A DNA stretch of 64,000 bases from Deltaproteobacteria bacterium (GTDB lineage: Bacteria > Myxococcota_A > Polyangia > Polyangiales > Houyiibacteriaceae), in NCBI GenBank assembly GCA_017644045.1, contig JAEPMI010000007.1, positions 1-64,000 on the forward strand, read 5' to 3'. The position numbers were made by a program, and so were the translations under genes. The notes under the pieces are model-generated. The model was not told the DNA's origin. It saw only the letters and a program-made list of their open reading frames with translations, and ran no database searches. This document shows positions 53,427 through 62,359 of the stretch, one piece after another. Every line of letters starts with the position of its first letter. Position 1 is the first letter of the stretch.

Positions 53427-54074
53427 TCAGGCGCACGCTTGGTCGACCGCTCGCGTGCCCATGAACTCGGGCATCGTGGCGTGGCCCACATGGGATACGT
53501 CTTTGCGAGCCACCACCTTCCAGACCGTCTCGATGAGAATCTGGAAATCGAGGAGGAGACTCCAGTTGTCGACGTACTCGAGGTCGAGGGCGAACTTCTC
53601 CTCCCAAGAGAGCGCGTTTCGACCACGAACCTGGGCGAGGCCCGTGATGCCGGGCTTCACGTCGTGGCGGCGTGCCTGCTCGGGTGTGTAGCGATCCAGG
53701 TAGCGCATCAAGAGAGGCCGAGGCCCGACGAGCGACATGTCGCCCTTGAGCACGTTCAGGAGCGAAGGCAGCTCGTCGATGCTGGAGGCACGTAGGAAGC
53801 GTCCAAGTGGCGTGATGCGGTCGCCGTCACTGGCGAGCATGTCTTCGCCCGACCGTGGCTCGCGCATGGTCCGGAACTTGTAGAGGAAGAAGGGGCGGCC
53901 GTGGAGACCAGGGCGTTCTTGGCGGAAGAGCACCGGGCTTCCATGCGCGAGGCGGACTCCGATGGCCGCTCCCAGCGTGACCGGGGATAGGCAAAGCAGT
54001 CCCGCTCCCGCTCCCAAGACGTCGATCACTCGCTTCACCGACTCGTTTCGCAGCACCGGGCCAGCGTAGCCCAC
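53427..54074 (-). CDS. Short PglC/WcaJ-class sugar-phosphate transferase (polyprenyl-phosphate glycosyl-1-P transferase)
   Basis: 215 aa (GTG at 54074; GTG at 54056 also possible). One membrane hairpin at about 15-40, then family motifs: QERPGLHGRPFFLYKFRTM, SSIDELPSLLNVLKGDMSLVGPRPL (with the catalytic Asp-Glu in IDELPQ-like SSIDELPSL) and KPGITGLAQVRGRN. It starts exopolysaccharide repeat synthesis by moving a sugar phosphate from UDP-sugar to undecaprenyl phosphate. It lies in the polysaccharide stretch, divergent from the PP2C gene. Confidence 0.92.
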   Translation of the reverse strand: MGYAGPVLRNESVKRVIDVLGAGAGLLCLSPVTLGAAIGVRLAHGSPVLFRQERPGLHGRPFFLYKFRTMREPRSGEDMLASDGDRITPLGRFLRASSIDELPSLLNVLKGDMSLVGPRPLLMRYLDRYTPEQARRHDVKPGITGLAQVRGRNALSWEEKFALDLEYVDNWSLLLDFQILIETVWKVVARKDVSHVGHATMPEFMGTRAVDQACA

Positions 54075-54154
54075 GCGGGCCAGCCGGCTAGCTGCTTGTC
54101 TCGGGCGGTTTCCATTGACTCCGATGGACTCGCATCAGTAGGCTCCCCCAGCGG

Positions 54155-54934
54155 ATGGCGCGTGCACGAGTGATTGCGACCGGCGAAACGAACGTCGGCA
54201 TGAAGCGCACCCATAACGAGGACAACTTCACGTGCCTCGACGAAGACCACCTTTACGTGGTGGCCGACGGGATGGGTGGACACGCTTCTGGTGAAGTGGC
54301 CTCTCAGATGGCCATCGACACCCTTCGGGAGTTCTTTCGCGCCACGACGGCGGACCCAGAGGCGACCTGGCCGTACAAGATGGACAAGTCGCGGGGCTAC
54401 GAGGAGAACCGGCTGATCACCAGCATCAAGCTGGCAAACCTCCGAATCTACGAGGCGGCGCAACGGGATCCGAAGCTGCGAGGCATGGGCACGACCGCCG
54501 TGGGGATCCTGGTCGTCGATGACGGGGTCCTCATCGCCCACGTCGGTGACTCGCGGGTCTATCGCGTGCGTGGCGGAAAGATGGAGCAGCTGACCGAGGA
54601 CCACTCGCTCCTGAACGACTACATCAAGATGAAGCGCCTCTCCGAAGAGGAGATCGCGAACTTCCCGCACAAGAATGTCATCGTGCGTGCTTTGGGCATG
54701 AAGGAGACCGTCAAGGTCGACACCCAGCTCGACAAGCCCCAGCCCGGGGACATCTACGTGTTGTGTAGCGACGGCCTGTGCGGTCCGGCGAGCGACGACG
54801 AGATCGAGGAAATCGTGCTCGCCGAGCAGAAGGACCTGAAGAAGGCTGCGAGCGAGCTCATCAACCGGGCGAACTCGAACGGCGGGCCGGACAACATCAC
54901 AGTCGTGCTCGCCAAGGTCGTCGGCATCGGCTGA
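54155..54934 (+). CDS. PP2C-family protein Ser/Thr phosphatase
   Basis: 259 aa. Canonical PP2C motifs: THNEDNFTCLD, VVADGMGGHASGEVAS, GTTAVGILVVDDGVLIAHVGDSRVYRV, ITVVL-type end with GGPDNITV and metal Asp in LCSDGLCG. Length is that of bacterial Stp1/PrpC-like enzymes, soluble and cytoplasmic. It removes phosphate from Ser/Thr, plausibly opposing the membrane kinase 4 kb upstream. Ser/Thr switching of polysaccharide synthesis is a reasonable inference from position. Confidence 0.95.
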   Translation: MARARVIATGETNVGMKRTHNEDNFTCLDEDHLYVVADGMGGHASGEVASQMAIDTLREFFRATTADPEATWPYKMDKSRGYEENRLITSIKLANLRIYEAAQRDPKLRGMGTTAVGILVVDDGVLIAHVGDSRVYRVRGGKMEQLTEDHSLLNDYIKMKRLSEEEIANFPHKNVIVRALGMKETVKVDTQLDKPQPGDIYVLCSDGLCGPASDDEIEEIVLAEQKDLKKAASELINRANSNGGPDNITVVLAKVVGIG

Positions 54935-55074
54935 GCCTCCGGCGTCTGCCGGATGATCGTTCGGCGGTTGCGGCGCAACGGACGCCGCTGTACAGCGCCC
55001 GATCTGCGGGCCGCTCTACTGATGGTCCGTCGGGTTGCCTTCGCCGAGGAAACTCGTCGCTGGCCCGTCCACCC

Positions 55075-56217
55075 ATGACCAGCAAGCGCGTCCTTCACGT
55101 CCTGACCGTTCCGGACTCCCTTCGGTTCATCCGTGGCCTGCCCGAGCGGGCGCGAAGTCGAGGGTGGGAGCTGCAGGTGGCGGCCGCGCCTGGCCGCGCC
55201 CTGACAGACTTCGGACGGGTGGAACAGGTGAGGGTGCACCCACTACCGCTGAGCCGTGCGATCGCGCCCGGAGAGGACCTTCGCGCGCTCCGACGGCTCA
55301 GGAGTCTGGTGAGCTTGGTCGACCCCGCGCTCATCCACGCCCAGACCCCGAAGGGCGGATTGCTCGGAGTCCTCGCGGCCCGTCTCACCGGGACCACGGT
55401 CCTCTACCATATGCGAGGGCTACCCCATGTCGGAATGACGGGGCTGAAGCGGCGTTTGCTCTGGGCCACCGAGGCCACCGCATGTGCTCTTGCACACGAA
55501 GTGCTCTGCCAATCGGCGTCTCTTCGTGAACGAGCGAGTCAGGAGGGCGTGCTGCGGCGCTCGGCACGCGTGTTGGGCGGTGGGGGCAATGGCGTCGATG
55601 TCGAGGTCTTCCATGGCGGGGCTGCTGAGGGGCGACTTCGGCTCCGGAAGGCGTGGGGGGTGCCGCCAGGCGGGCTGGTGGTCGGCTTCGTCGGTCGGCT
55701 GGTGGGTGACAAGGGGGTGCACGAGCTCACACGTGCATGGCGTAGTGTTCACGACGCCCACCCGAACGCGCGACTGGTGGTCGTCGGTCCCTGGGAAGCC
55801 CGGGACGCAGTGTCCCCAGAGATTCGTGCGGAGCTCGAGGGACGCTCCGATGTGCTCCTGCTCGGTGAGCGCGAGGACGTAGCGCACCTCTATGGAGGCA
55901 TGGACGTCCTCGCCCTACCTTCCTATCGCGAGGGATTCCCCAACGTCCCACTCGAAGCGGCCGCCATGGGGATTCCTTGCGTCGCGACGCATGTCGAAGG
56001 CTGCGTGGACGCGGTGGTCGATGGGGTCACGGGGATCCTCGTGCCCCCGGGTGACGCACAGGCGCTCGCAAACGCGCTGAACACGTATCTCGGCGACCCA
56101 TCGATGCGTACGGCGCACGGAGACGCCGCCCGCGCGCGAGTACACTCTGACTTTCGTCGTAGCGACCGGCAGGAACAACTCCTCGGCCTCTACGAGGAGC
56201 TCACATGCGCGAGATAG
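55075..56217 (+). CDS. Glycosyltransferase family 4 protein
   Basis: 380 aa from the ATG at 55075. GT-B fold: N-terminal acceptor domain with LIHAQTPKGGLLGVLAARLTG; C-terminal donor domain with VVGFVGRLVGDKGVHELTRAW, LLGEREDVAHLYGGMDVLALPSYREGFPNVPLEAAAMGIPCVAT. This EGFP-type EX7E motif marks a retaining GT4 enzyme. It adds one sugar to a lipid-linked polysaccharide intermediate in the cytoplasm. Its end overlaps the next membrane protein start by 13 nt, so the two are coupled. The 140-nt gap before it shows nothing I recognise. Confidence 0.93.
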   Translation: MTSKRVLHVLTVPDSLRFIRGLPERARSRGWELQVAAAPGRALTDFGRVEQVRVHPLPLSRAIAPGEDLRALRRLRSLVSLVDPALIHAQTPKGGLLGVLAARLTGTTVLYHMRGLPHVGMTGLKRRLLWATEATACALAHEVLCQSASLRERASQEGVLRRSARVLGGGGNGVDVEVFHGGAAEGRLRLRKAWGVPPGGLVVGFVGRLVGDKGVHELTRAWRSVHDAHPNARLVVVGPWEARDAVSPEIRAELEGRSDVLLLGEREDVAHLYGGMDVLALPSYREGFPNVPLEAAAMGIPCVATHVEGCVDAVVDGVTGILVPPGDAQALANALNTYLGDPSMRTAHGDAARARVHSDFRRSDRQEQLLGLYEELTCAR

Positions 56218-57899
56218 TCGGCTGCTGCGCGTTCGTGCTCATCGGCCTGTGGTTCGCCGTGGGCATGACACGGCAGCATCGCCCGCGGGTCACTCACATT
56301 GCCCTCGCAGCGCTCGCCGCACACCTGGCGGCGACCGTCGCTCAGGTATTCATCGTGCGCGACGTCTATGGCTACGGCGACATGCTGACATACATCCGCC
56401 ACGGAGAGGCGCTGGCTCGCTACGCAGACTTGACCGGCGATCTCGGGGCGGTCGTCTCGGCCGCCCTCGGGGGCGAGCCGCGCGTACCGCTACGCATCCA
56501 CGGCCTCGGAGGACCCACAGGGGCGGCGGCTGGAATCTCGGGCCTGCTCCACTACTACTTCGGTGGGATCTGGGCGACGAACCTCTTCATGACGGTCTTC
56601 GCCTTCGCGGGCCAGATCGCGATCTACGCGGCCCTCGCCAGAGGTGTGGACGAGCGACGCCACGTCCCGCTCGCGCTTGGATGCCTGTTGGTGCCGTCGA
56701 TGGTGTTTTGGACGGCGGCGCTCCAGAAAGAAGCCGTGGCGTTCGGTGGGCTCGGCATGGTGACCCTGGGGCTTCGCCACGTGGTAGACCGCGAGCTACT
56801 CCGGGGCGTCCTGATGACGCTTGTGGGAGCGTTCATCCTCTCCATCTCGAAGCCCTACCTGCTCTTCACGCTGGCGGCGAGCGCGGGGGTGTACGTGTAC
56901 TGGGAACGCAGCATGCGGGGGGGTAACGAGGTCCAGATTCGGCCCGGCGTGCTCTTGGTCGCGGCCTCGGTCGCGGGGATCGCCTTCATCGGCCTCGGAG
57001 AGCTCTTTCCACGCTACGCGTTGGGCAACTTGGGCGAGGAGGCGATGAGGCTCCAGCAGGTGGGCGGGCGCGTGACCGGGGGAAGCTCCTATCTGCTGGT
57101 GGACCCAGCGAGCGACTCGATGCTCACCAAGATCGCATTCCTCCCGTTGGCGCTGCTCACGAGCCTCTTCCGCCCGCTGATCATCGAGGTCTCCAACGCG
57201 ATGATGCTGATCAACGCAGCGGAAACGACCGCATTCGTCTACCTCTTCTATCGTATCTTCCGACGCCATCGCCCAGGAGGCGTCTACCGGCTCCTCAAAG
57301 GGAACCCGACCCTGATGTTCATGGTCGCGATGACCTTCATGGTCGCTCTCGGGGTAGGCATCTCGAGCACCAACCTGGGCACGCTCTCCCGCTACCGAAC
57401 GCCGATGCTCCCCTTCTATGCGGGGCTGCTCCTGCTCCTCTACACCGCGGAGCCCGCGCGCGCAGGCGGCCGCGCTCCGACGCCCTCACGGGATGCTACG
57501 CACCAACCGAAACCCCACGTTGTAGTAGCGCTGCTCCGGCCCGGGTCCGGTACGGTACGCAACGCGCATGTACTGGCCCCAGGCGTTGAACGGGCCGCCT
57601 CGCATGCGACGTGGCCGCCCCGCCGTGGCATCCGGGCCCAGCGGGTCCACGACGACCGAACCCGGAGCCGGGTAGTCTCCGCTCCGGTCCCACACCCGCT
57701 CCCAGACGTTGCCCGTCATGTCGAAGAGGCCCCATGCGTTCGGGGCTTTCTGTGCGACCGGATGAGGACCGCAGGTGGTGGCGGTCGGGTCGTAGTCGCA
57801 GGGCAGCCCACCGGCGTACGAGACTCCGGAGTTGGCGCCGTACCAGGCAATGAGCCCGAGCTCCGGGTCGACGGGAGTTGCGCCCCACTCCTGCAGTGA
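56205..57899 (+). CDS. Wzy-like polysaccharide polymerase-type membrane protein
   Basis: 564 aa as an ORF. Residues 1 to about 415 form roughly ten membrane helices with the long polar loop (VYGYGDMLTYIRHGEAL, GLGGPTGAAAGISGLLHYYFGG, WTAALQKEAVAFG) of Wzy/EpsG-type polymerases, but no sequence motif proves it. From about residue 427 onward (AGGRAPTPSRDATHQ...) the frame is antisense to the SUMF1 gene below for 414 nt and has no helices. So the natural stop has either been lost or the tail is incidental. Fits a polysaccharide locus. Confidence 0.7.
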   Translation: MREIVGCCAFVLIGLWFAVGMTRQHRPRVTHIALAALAAHLAATVAQVFIVRDVYGYGDMLTYIRHGEALARYADLTGDLGAVVSAALGGEPRVPLRIHGLGGPTGAAAGISGLLHYYFGGIWATNLFMTVFAFAGQIAIYAALARGVDERRHVPLALGCLLVPSMVFWTAALQKEAVAFGGLGMVTLGLRHVVDRELLRGVLMTLVGAFILSISKPYLLFTLAASAGVYVYWERSMRGGNEVQIRPGVLLVAASVAGIAFIGLGELFPRYALGNLGEEAMRLQQVGGRVTGGSSYLLVDPASDSMLTKIAFLPLALLTSLFRPLIIEVSNAMMLINAAETTAFVYLFYRIFRRHRPGGVYRLLKGNPTLMFMVAMTFMVALGVGISSTNLGTLSRYRTPMLPFYAGLLLLLYTAEPARAGGRAPTPSRDATHQPKPHVVVALLRPGSGTVRNAHVLAPGVERAASHATWPPRRGIRAQRVHDDRTRSRVVSAPVPHPLPDVARHVEEAPCVRGFLCDRMRTAGGGGRVVVAGQPTGVRDSGVGAVPGNEPELRVDGSCAPLLQ

Positions 57900-59099
57900 G
57901 CCAGAGGCCGTCAGGAAAGCGGTCATCGTGCCCGCCCGCGCGAAGTACTCCCACTCCGATTCGGTCGGCAGCCGGTAGCCGTCACAGGAGAGGTCGAAGG
58001 TGGGGTCGTCGTTGGCGCAGGTGAAGCCGGCGCAGTGGTCGTCACCGGGGTCACAGCCCTCCCCTTCCACGCCCGTGCAGACGCCGAGGTCCTGGTAGCA
58101 CTCGGTCAGCCCCTCCGCGCGCGAGAGCGCGTTCGCGTAGAGGAGCATCTCCCACCAAGACACCCGCTCGACGGGGCACTCGTCGCCACAGTTGGCGAAG
58201 TACGCCGGTCGAGCGCCGGTGACGACAGCGTACTCGCCCTGTGTCACGGTGGTCCTCTGGACGAGGAGGTCGTGGGTGAGGGTCACGGTGTGCTGGCCAT
58301 TCTCGCGGCCACTGTGGAATCCGCGCTCGTCGGTCGGCGCCCCCATCGTGAACGAATCGGCTGGCACGAAGGCCAGGCCCGGTGGGGCACATCGGCCGGC
58401 CGTGCATTCGAGGTCCGGACCACACGTTCCGGCGGTGCAAGCCGCCCCGATCATGGTGCAGGTCTCCACACAGACGAGGGTGTCGGTGCCGTCGCACTCC
58501 AGCCTACCGCACATGCCACAGGAGTCGCCCGGGGCGCCAGAGAGGCTCCCGCAACCGCCGCAAGCGTTGGGAGCGACACTCTCATCGCAGAACAGCTCGT
58601 TGGGACCATCGCAAGCGTAGATCCCGCAGGCGGTCCCACAAGAGTCTCCCACCACGCCCGCGAGCGGCTCGCACCCTCCGCAGTCGTTCGCGCCACCGTC
58701 GCACACGAGCGCATCCACTCCCTGGCACGCCCAAGTGCCGCCGCATTCACCGCAGCTGCCGCCCACCGGCCCCTCCAGGGTGGCGCAACCTCCGCATTCG
58801 TTGAAGCCCTCGTCCAGGCACGCGAGCGCTCCCTCGGAACAGGCGAGCTGACCACACTCGCCGCACGAATCGCCGACGGATCCGTCGAGCGGGCCGCATC
58901 CACCGCAGGCGTTCGCGGTCACGTCGTCGCACACCAAGGCCTCCGAACCGTCGCACGACCACGTGCCATCGCACCCGCACGCGCCGCCGGGCACTCCCTC
59001 GAGCTCCGTCAGCCCGCCGCACCCGTTGTCGACGGGGGTGGGGTCACCGCACGCGGCCAACGCGGTCAATCCGAGCAAGAAGGGAAGACTAGCTCTCAT
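57486..59099 (-). CDS. Cys-rich SUMF1/FGE-domain lipoprotein
   Basis: 537 aa. Lipobox LAACGD near residue 17. Residues about 20-225 are five Cys-rich modules of the type NxCGGCxxLxGxxGxSCGxCG, each with six to eight cysteines. A SUMF1 (formylglycine-generating-enzyme) domain follows from about 240 (GLAFVPADSFTMGAP) to the end, with YRLPTESEWEYFARAGT and FDMTGNVWERVWD. The C-terminal block is RGGPFNAWGQYMRVAYRTGPG: the Cys pair of catalytic FGE is absent, so it is likely a binding domain and not an enzyme. Its last 414 nt overlap the Wzy-like ORF. Probably outer-membrane or surface located. Confidence 0.87.
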   Translation of the reverse strand: MRASLPFLLGLTALAACGDPTPVDNGCGGLTELEGVPGGACGCDGTWSCDGSEALVCDDVTANACGGCGPLDGSVGDSCGECGQLACSEGALACLDEGFNECGGCATLEGPVGGSCGECGGTWACQGVDALVCDGGANDCGGCEPLAGVVGDSCGTACGIYACDGPNELFCDESVAPNACGGCGSLSGAPGDSCGMCGRLECDGTDTLVCVETCTMIGAACTAGTCGPDLECTAGRCAPPGLAFVPADSFTMGAPTDERGFHSGRENGQHTVTLTHDLLVQRTTVTQGEYAVVTGARPAYFANCGDECPVERVSWWEMLLYANALSRAEGLTECYQDLGVCTGVEGEGCDPGDDHCAGFTCANDDPTFDLSCDGYRLPTESEWEYFARAGTMTAFLTASGSLQEWGATPVDPELGLIAWYGANSGVSYAGGLPCDYDPTATTCGPHPVAQKAPNAWGLFDMTGNVWERVWDRSGDYPAPGSVVVDPLGPDATAGRPRRMRGGPFNAWGQYMRVAYRTGPGPEQRYYNVGFRLVRSIP

Positions 59100-62000
59100 G
59101 GAACGCTCCGGACGAGCCGAAACCCGACGTCGATGGGACCTGCGACACGTGTGAGTGTACGGCGGTCAGCGGCGCGAAGCCGGTCGCGGTAGCCGCAGTA
59201 GCCCCCGCCTCGCGCGACGTTGTTCTGGCCCGAGTGAACCGGGCCCGTCGGGTCGGTCACCGAGCCCGGGTACGCGTCGTAGACGTCCCACACCAGCTCA
59301 GCCACGTTCCCCGCCATGTCATGGAGACCCCAGTCGTTGGGGGCGTAGCTGCCGACGGGAGCCGTGCCGCACGAGGTGGAGACGCTTCCGGCGCTGCACT
59401 CCACAGCGCCCTCGAACGTTGCAGCGCACGTGCCGCAATAACGAGCGGTCGACTCGAGGGCGGGCTGATCACAGATGGGGTCGCTGGTGGCGGGCCCGCC
59501 GACCAGCGCGTCATTGGTCCCGGCCCGATAGGCGTACTCCCACTCCGCCTCGGTCGGGAGACGATAGCCAGTACAGTCGAGCGAGAACCCCACGTCAAAA
59601 GGACAACCGAAGCGTGCCCCCGGCGCGCCCGTGCACTCGGAGAGGTCGTAGCACTCCTCGAGCCCGTGCGAACGGGACAGCGCGTTGGCGTAGCCGAGCG
59701 CGTCCAGCCAGGTCACCCCCTCGATCGGGCAGTCGGGCCCGCAGCCCGTGAACGTGGCGACACCGGGTCCGAAGAACGACATCCAATCGGACTGCGTCAC
59801 TTCGTGTTCCATCATCAGGAAGGAGCGCGTGAGGGTGACGGAATGCTGGGTCTCGTCAGCGTTCCGGCCAATCTCGTCCGTGGGGGATCCCATCGTGAAG
59901 CTCCCCGCGGGGACGTACGCGAATCCGGGAGCGCTACAGCGACCGTTCGAGCACTTGCCGGCTTCACACGCCGAGTCGTCCGAGCATGGGGTCCCGAAGT
60001 CGCAGGAGGTCGTGTCGCCACCGCATCGGACTGCCTCTGGCCCGTCGCACACGATGCGGTCCGCGAGACAGGGCCCGCAAGGGGTGCCCGGATCGAAAGG
60101 CAGCTCGCCGCACCCCCCGCACTCGTTGTCACAGGGGTCGGGCCCGACGCGCGGCAACGTGCGGACGACTCGGAACCCGACATCGAAGAGCCGGCCCCGG
60201 CGGTCGATGTGTTTGCGGTCGGCCGCTCTGAGTCGATCGGAGTGGGCGCAGAAGCCTCCCCCGCGATAGATCTGGTCCTCTTCCCCCGTGTCCGTCGGAC
60301 CGATCGGGTCCGTCTGGATATCCGTCTCGTACGGCGCGTAGAGGTCCCACACGAGCTCGGCGACGTTGCCAGACATGTCGAAGAGTCCGTAGGGATTGGG
60401 CGCCAACGCACCGACAGACGTCGGGCCGCACGCCGGGACGCCGCTGACTTCACAGGTGAAGCCACCGGGCCACGAGACCTCACAGGTTCCACAATAGCGC
60501 GCGATCTCGTCGAGCAGAGGCTGCTCGCAAGCGCTGCGCATGTCGGGGTCCCCGTTGTAGAACGTGGATGTGGTGCCCCCCCGGTAGGCGAGCTCCCACT
60601 CCGCCTCGGTCGGTAGCCGGTATCCCTCGCACGAGGGGTCGAAGGTGAGGCCCGGGGGACACTCGAACGAGATCCCGGGCTCACCGGTGCACCCCGACAG
60701 GTCGTAGCACTCGGCGAGCCCTTGGATTCGACTGAGCGCGTTCGAGAACGCCAGAGCGTCCGCCCGATTGACGCTGTCCACCGGGCAGTCGGGACCGCAG
60801 AACACGAAGCGGGCGGGATCGGTGCCCATCACGGCACCCCACATCGCCTGCGTCACTTCTCGCGCCATCATCGCGACCGGACGCGAGACCACGACCTGAT
60901 GGCGCAGGTCCTCTACGCCATCCGCCCCACGTTCGCCAGGCTGCGGACCCATGGCGAAGACCGACGCGGGGACGAACACGAAACCGGGCGGGACGCAGTG
61001 CCCGTTCGAGCACTCCCCCACGGCGCAAGGATCCTCCGCCGAACAGACGGCCCCGTAGTCGCACGAGCCTCCATCGCCGGAGCACTCGACCGACTCTGCG
61101 TCCTCGGTGCACGTCGTCTGTCCGGCCCCGCAGCTGCCGCAGGGGACGTCGGGCCCTAGCTCGAGCTCCTGGCACTCGCCGCACCCATTGTCGCAGACGT
61201 CGTCGTCGACGCGCTCCTCGTCCCGGGCACGGCGGTAGGTGCGAACGAGCCGGAATCCCTGCGCCGGGTTCCGTTGGGTCCATGTCGTCGTCTTCCGGTC
61301 GGCCGCGCGGAGCCTCGCGGGGTGACCGCAGAAGCTGGCGCCCCGCAGCCCGGCCCGATCGAGCCCGGTGGGGCCGATCGGATCCTCGGACCGATAGGGA
61401 AACTCTCCCTCTCCGCCCCACACGATCTCCGCCACGTTGCCGCTCATGTCGAAGAGCCCGAACTCGTTGGGGGCGAACGATCCAACCGGCGCCGGCCCGC
61501 AGTCGGTGGGTTGGTCCGGTCGTGCGCCACCCATGCTGCAGTCGAAGCGGTCCTCGTAGCTCACGGTGCAGTTGCCGCAGAACTGTGCGATTTCGGCGAG
61601 GGGAGCGTACTCGCAGCCGACACGCTCCATCGGGTCGGAGTTGTAGTAGGCCGTCGTCGTGCCTGCGCGATAGGCGTACTCCCACTCGGCCTCGGTGGGC
61701 AGTCGGTATCCGGGGCAGTCGAGGTGGACCTCCAATGGCCCGGGGCACTCGTAGGTCGTCCCGAGCGCACCCGTGCACCCGCTCAGGTCATAGCAAGTGG
61801 GCAAGCCCTCCGCTTCGGAACGCGCGTTGGCGTAGTAGAGGGCCTCCGTGAGGCGGACGTTCTCGATGGGGCAGTCTCCCCCACAACTCCCGAAGTACGC
61901 AGGGTTCACGCCCACCAGCGCCTCGAACTCGTTCTGCGTGACCTCGTGAGCATCCATGAAGAAGTGCCGCGTCAGGCGAACGAGGTGGGGCTGCTCGAGC

Positions 62001-62359
62001 TCGTCCACCCGCCCGATCTCGGAGGGCATCGACCCCATCCGGAAGTTGCCGGCGGGCACGAAGACCATCCCGTCGGGAACACAACGTCCGAGAGAGCAGA
62101 CGCCTCGCTCGCACTCGCCGTCCGAAGCGCACGGATCGCCCAGACCGCACTCGGTGGCCCCGTCACAGGACCACTCGTCGTCGGTGCACACGAGCTCGTC
62201 CAGTCCGCACGGGCCACACGGCCCTCCCACCTCTCGTACCGACGTGTCGACGCAATTCGGGACCTCGTCCTCGCAGCTCTGCAGTGCGGGGAGAATCGCC
62301 AGCAGACCCAAGGCGGCTCCGACGAGTCGCCGCATCGAGGGATCACGCCGAGACGGCAT
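59096..62359 (-). CDS. Triple SUMF1-domain lipoprotein
   Basis: 1087 aa, about three times normal. ATG at 62359 with AAAGG upstream (an ATG at 62335 is the alternative). Lipobox LQSCED. Three SUMF1 domains in a row, each preceded by a Cys-rich spacer (CDNGCGECQEL, CDNECGGCGEL). Each has FVPAGNFRMGS / FVPASVFAMGP / YVPAGSFTMGS and YRLPTEAEWEYAYRAGT (YRLPTEAEWELAYRGGT in the second) plus FDMSGNVAE-type blocks, ending RLRAADRK. The Cys that FGE uses is reduced to one (RGASFCGHPARLR, RGGGFCAHSDRLR, RGGGYCGYRDRLR). Probably a large surface binding protein. Overlaps the next SUMF1 gene by 4 nt and the AsnB-like gene by 17 nt. Confidence 0.88.
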   Translation of the reverse strand: MPSRRDPSMRRLVGAALGLLAILPALQSCEDEVPNCVDTSVREVGGPCGPCGLDELVCTDDEWSCDGATECGLGDPCASDGECERGVCSLGRCVPDGMVFVPAGNFRMGSMPSEIGRVDELEQPHLVRLTRHFFMDAHEVTQNEFEALVGVNPAYFGSCGGDCPIENVRLTEALYYANARSEAEGLPTCYDLSGCTGALGTTYECPGPLEVHLDCPGYRLPTEAEWEYAYRAGTTTAYYNSDPMERVGCEYAPLAEIAQFCGNCTVSYEDRFDCSMGGARPDQPTDCGPAPVGSFAPNEFGLFDMSGNVAEIVWGGEGEFPYRSEDPIGPTGLDRAGLRGASFCGHPARLRAADRKTTTWTQRNPAQGFRLVRTYRRARDEERVDDDVCDNGCGECQELELGPDVPCGSCGAGQTTCTEDAESVECSGDGGSCDYGAVCSAEDPCAVGECSNGHCVPPGFVFVPASVFAMGPQPGERGADGVEDLRHQVVVSRPVAMMAREVTQAMWGAVMGTDPARFVFCGPDCPVDSVNRADALAFSNALSRIQGLAECYDLSGCTGEPGISFECPPGLTFDPSCEGYRLPTEAEWELAYRGGTTSTFYNGDPDMRSACEQPLLDEIARYCGTCEVSWPGGFTCEVSGVPACGPTSVGALAPNPYGLFDMSGNVAELVWDLYAPYETDIQTDPIGPTDTGEEDQIYRGGGFCAHSDRLRAADRKHIDRRGRLFDVGFRVVRTLPRVGPDPCDNECGGCGELPFDPGTPCGPCLADRIVCDGPEAVRCGGDTTSCDFGTPCSDDSACEAGKCSNGRCSAPGFAYVPAGSFTMGSPTDEIGRNADETQHSVTLTRSFLMMEHEVTQSDWMSFFGPGVATFTGCGPDCPIEGVTWLDALGYANALSRSHGLEECYDLSECTGAPGARFGCPFDVGFSLDCTGYRLPTEAEWEYAYRAGTNDALVGGPATSDPICDQPALESTARYCGTCAATFEGAVECSAGSVSTSCGTAPVGSYAPNDWGLHDMAGNVAELVWDVYDAYPGSVTDPTGPVHSGQNNVARGGGYCGYRDRLRAADRRTLTRVAGPIDVGFRLVRSVP

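Noticed and set aside
59096-62359. Formylglycine-generating (sulfatase-activating) enzyme
   Set aside because: The catalytic Cys pair is not kept and no sulfatase gene is nearby; the domain is more likely a binding module.
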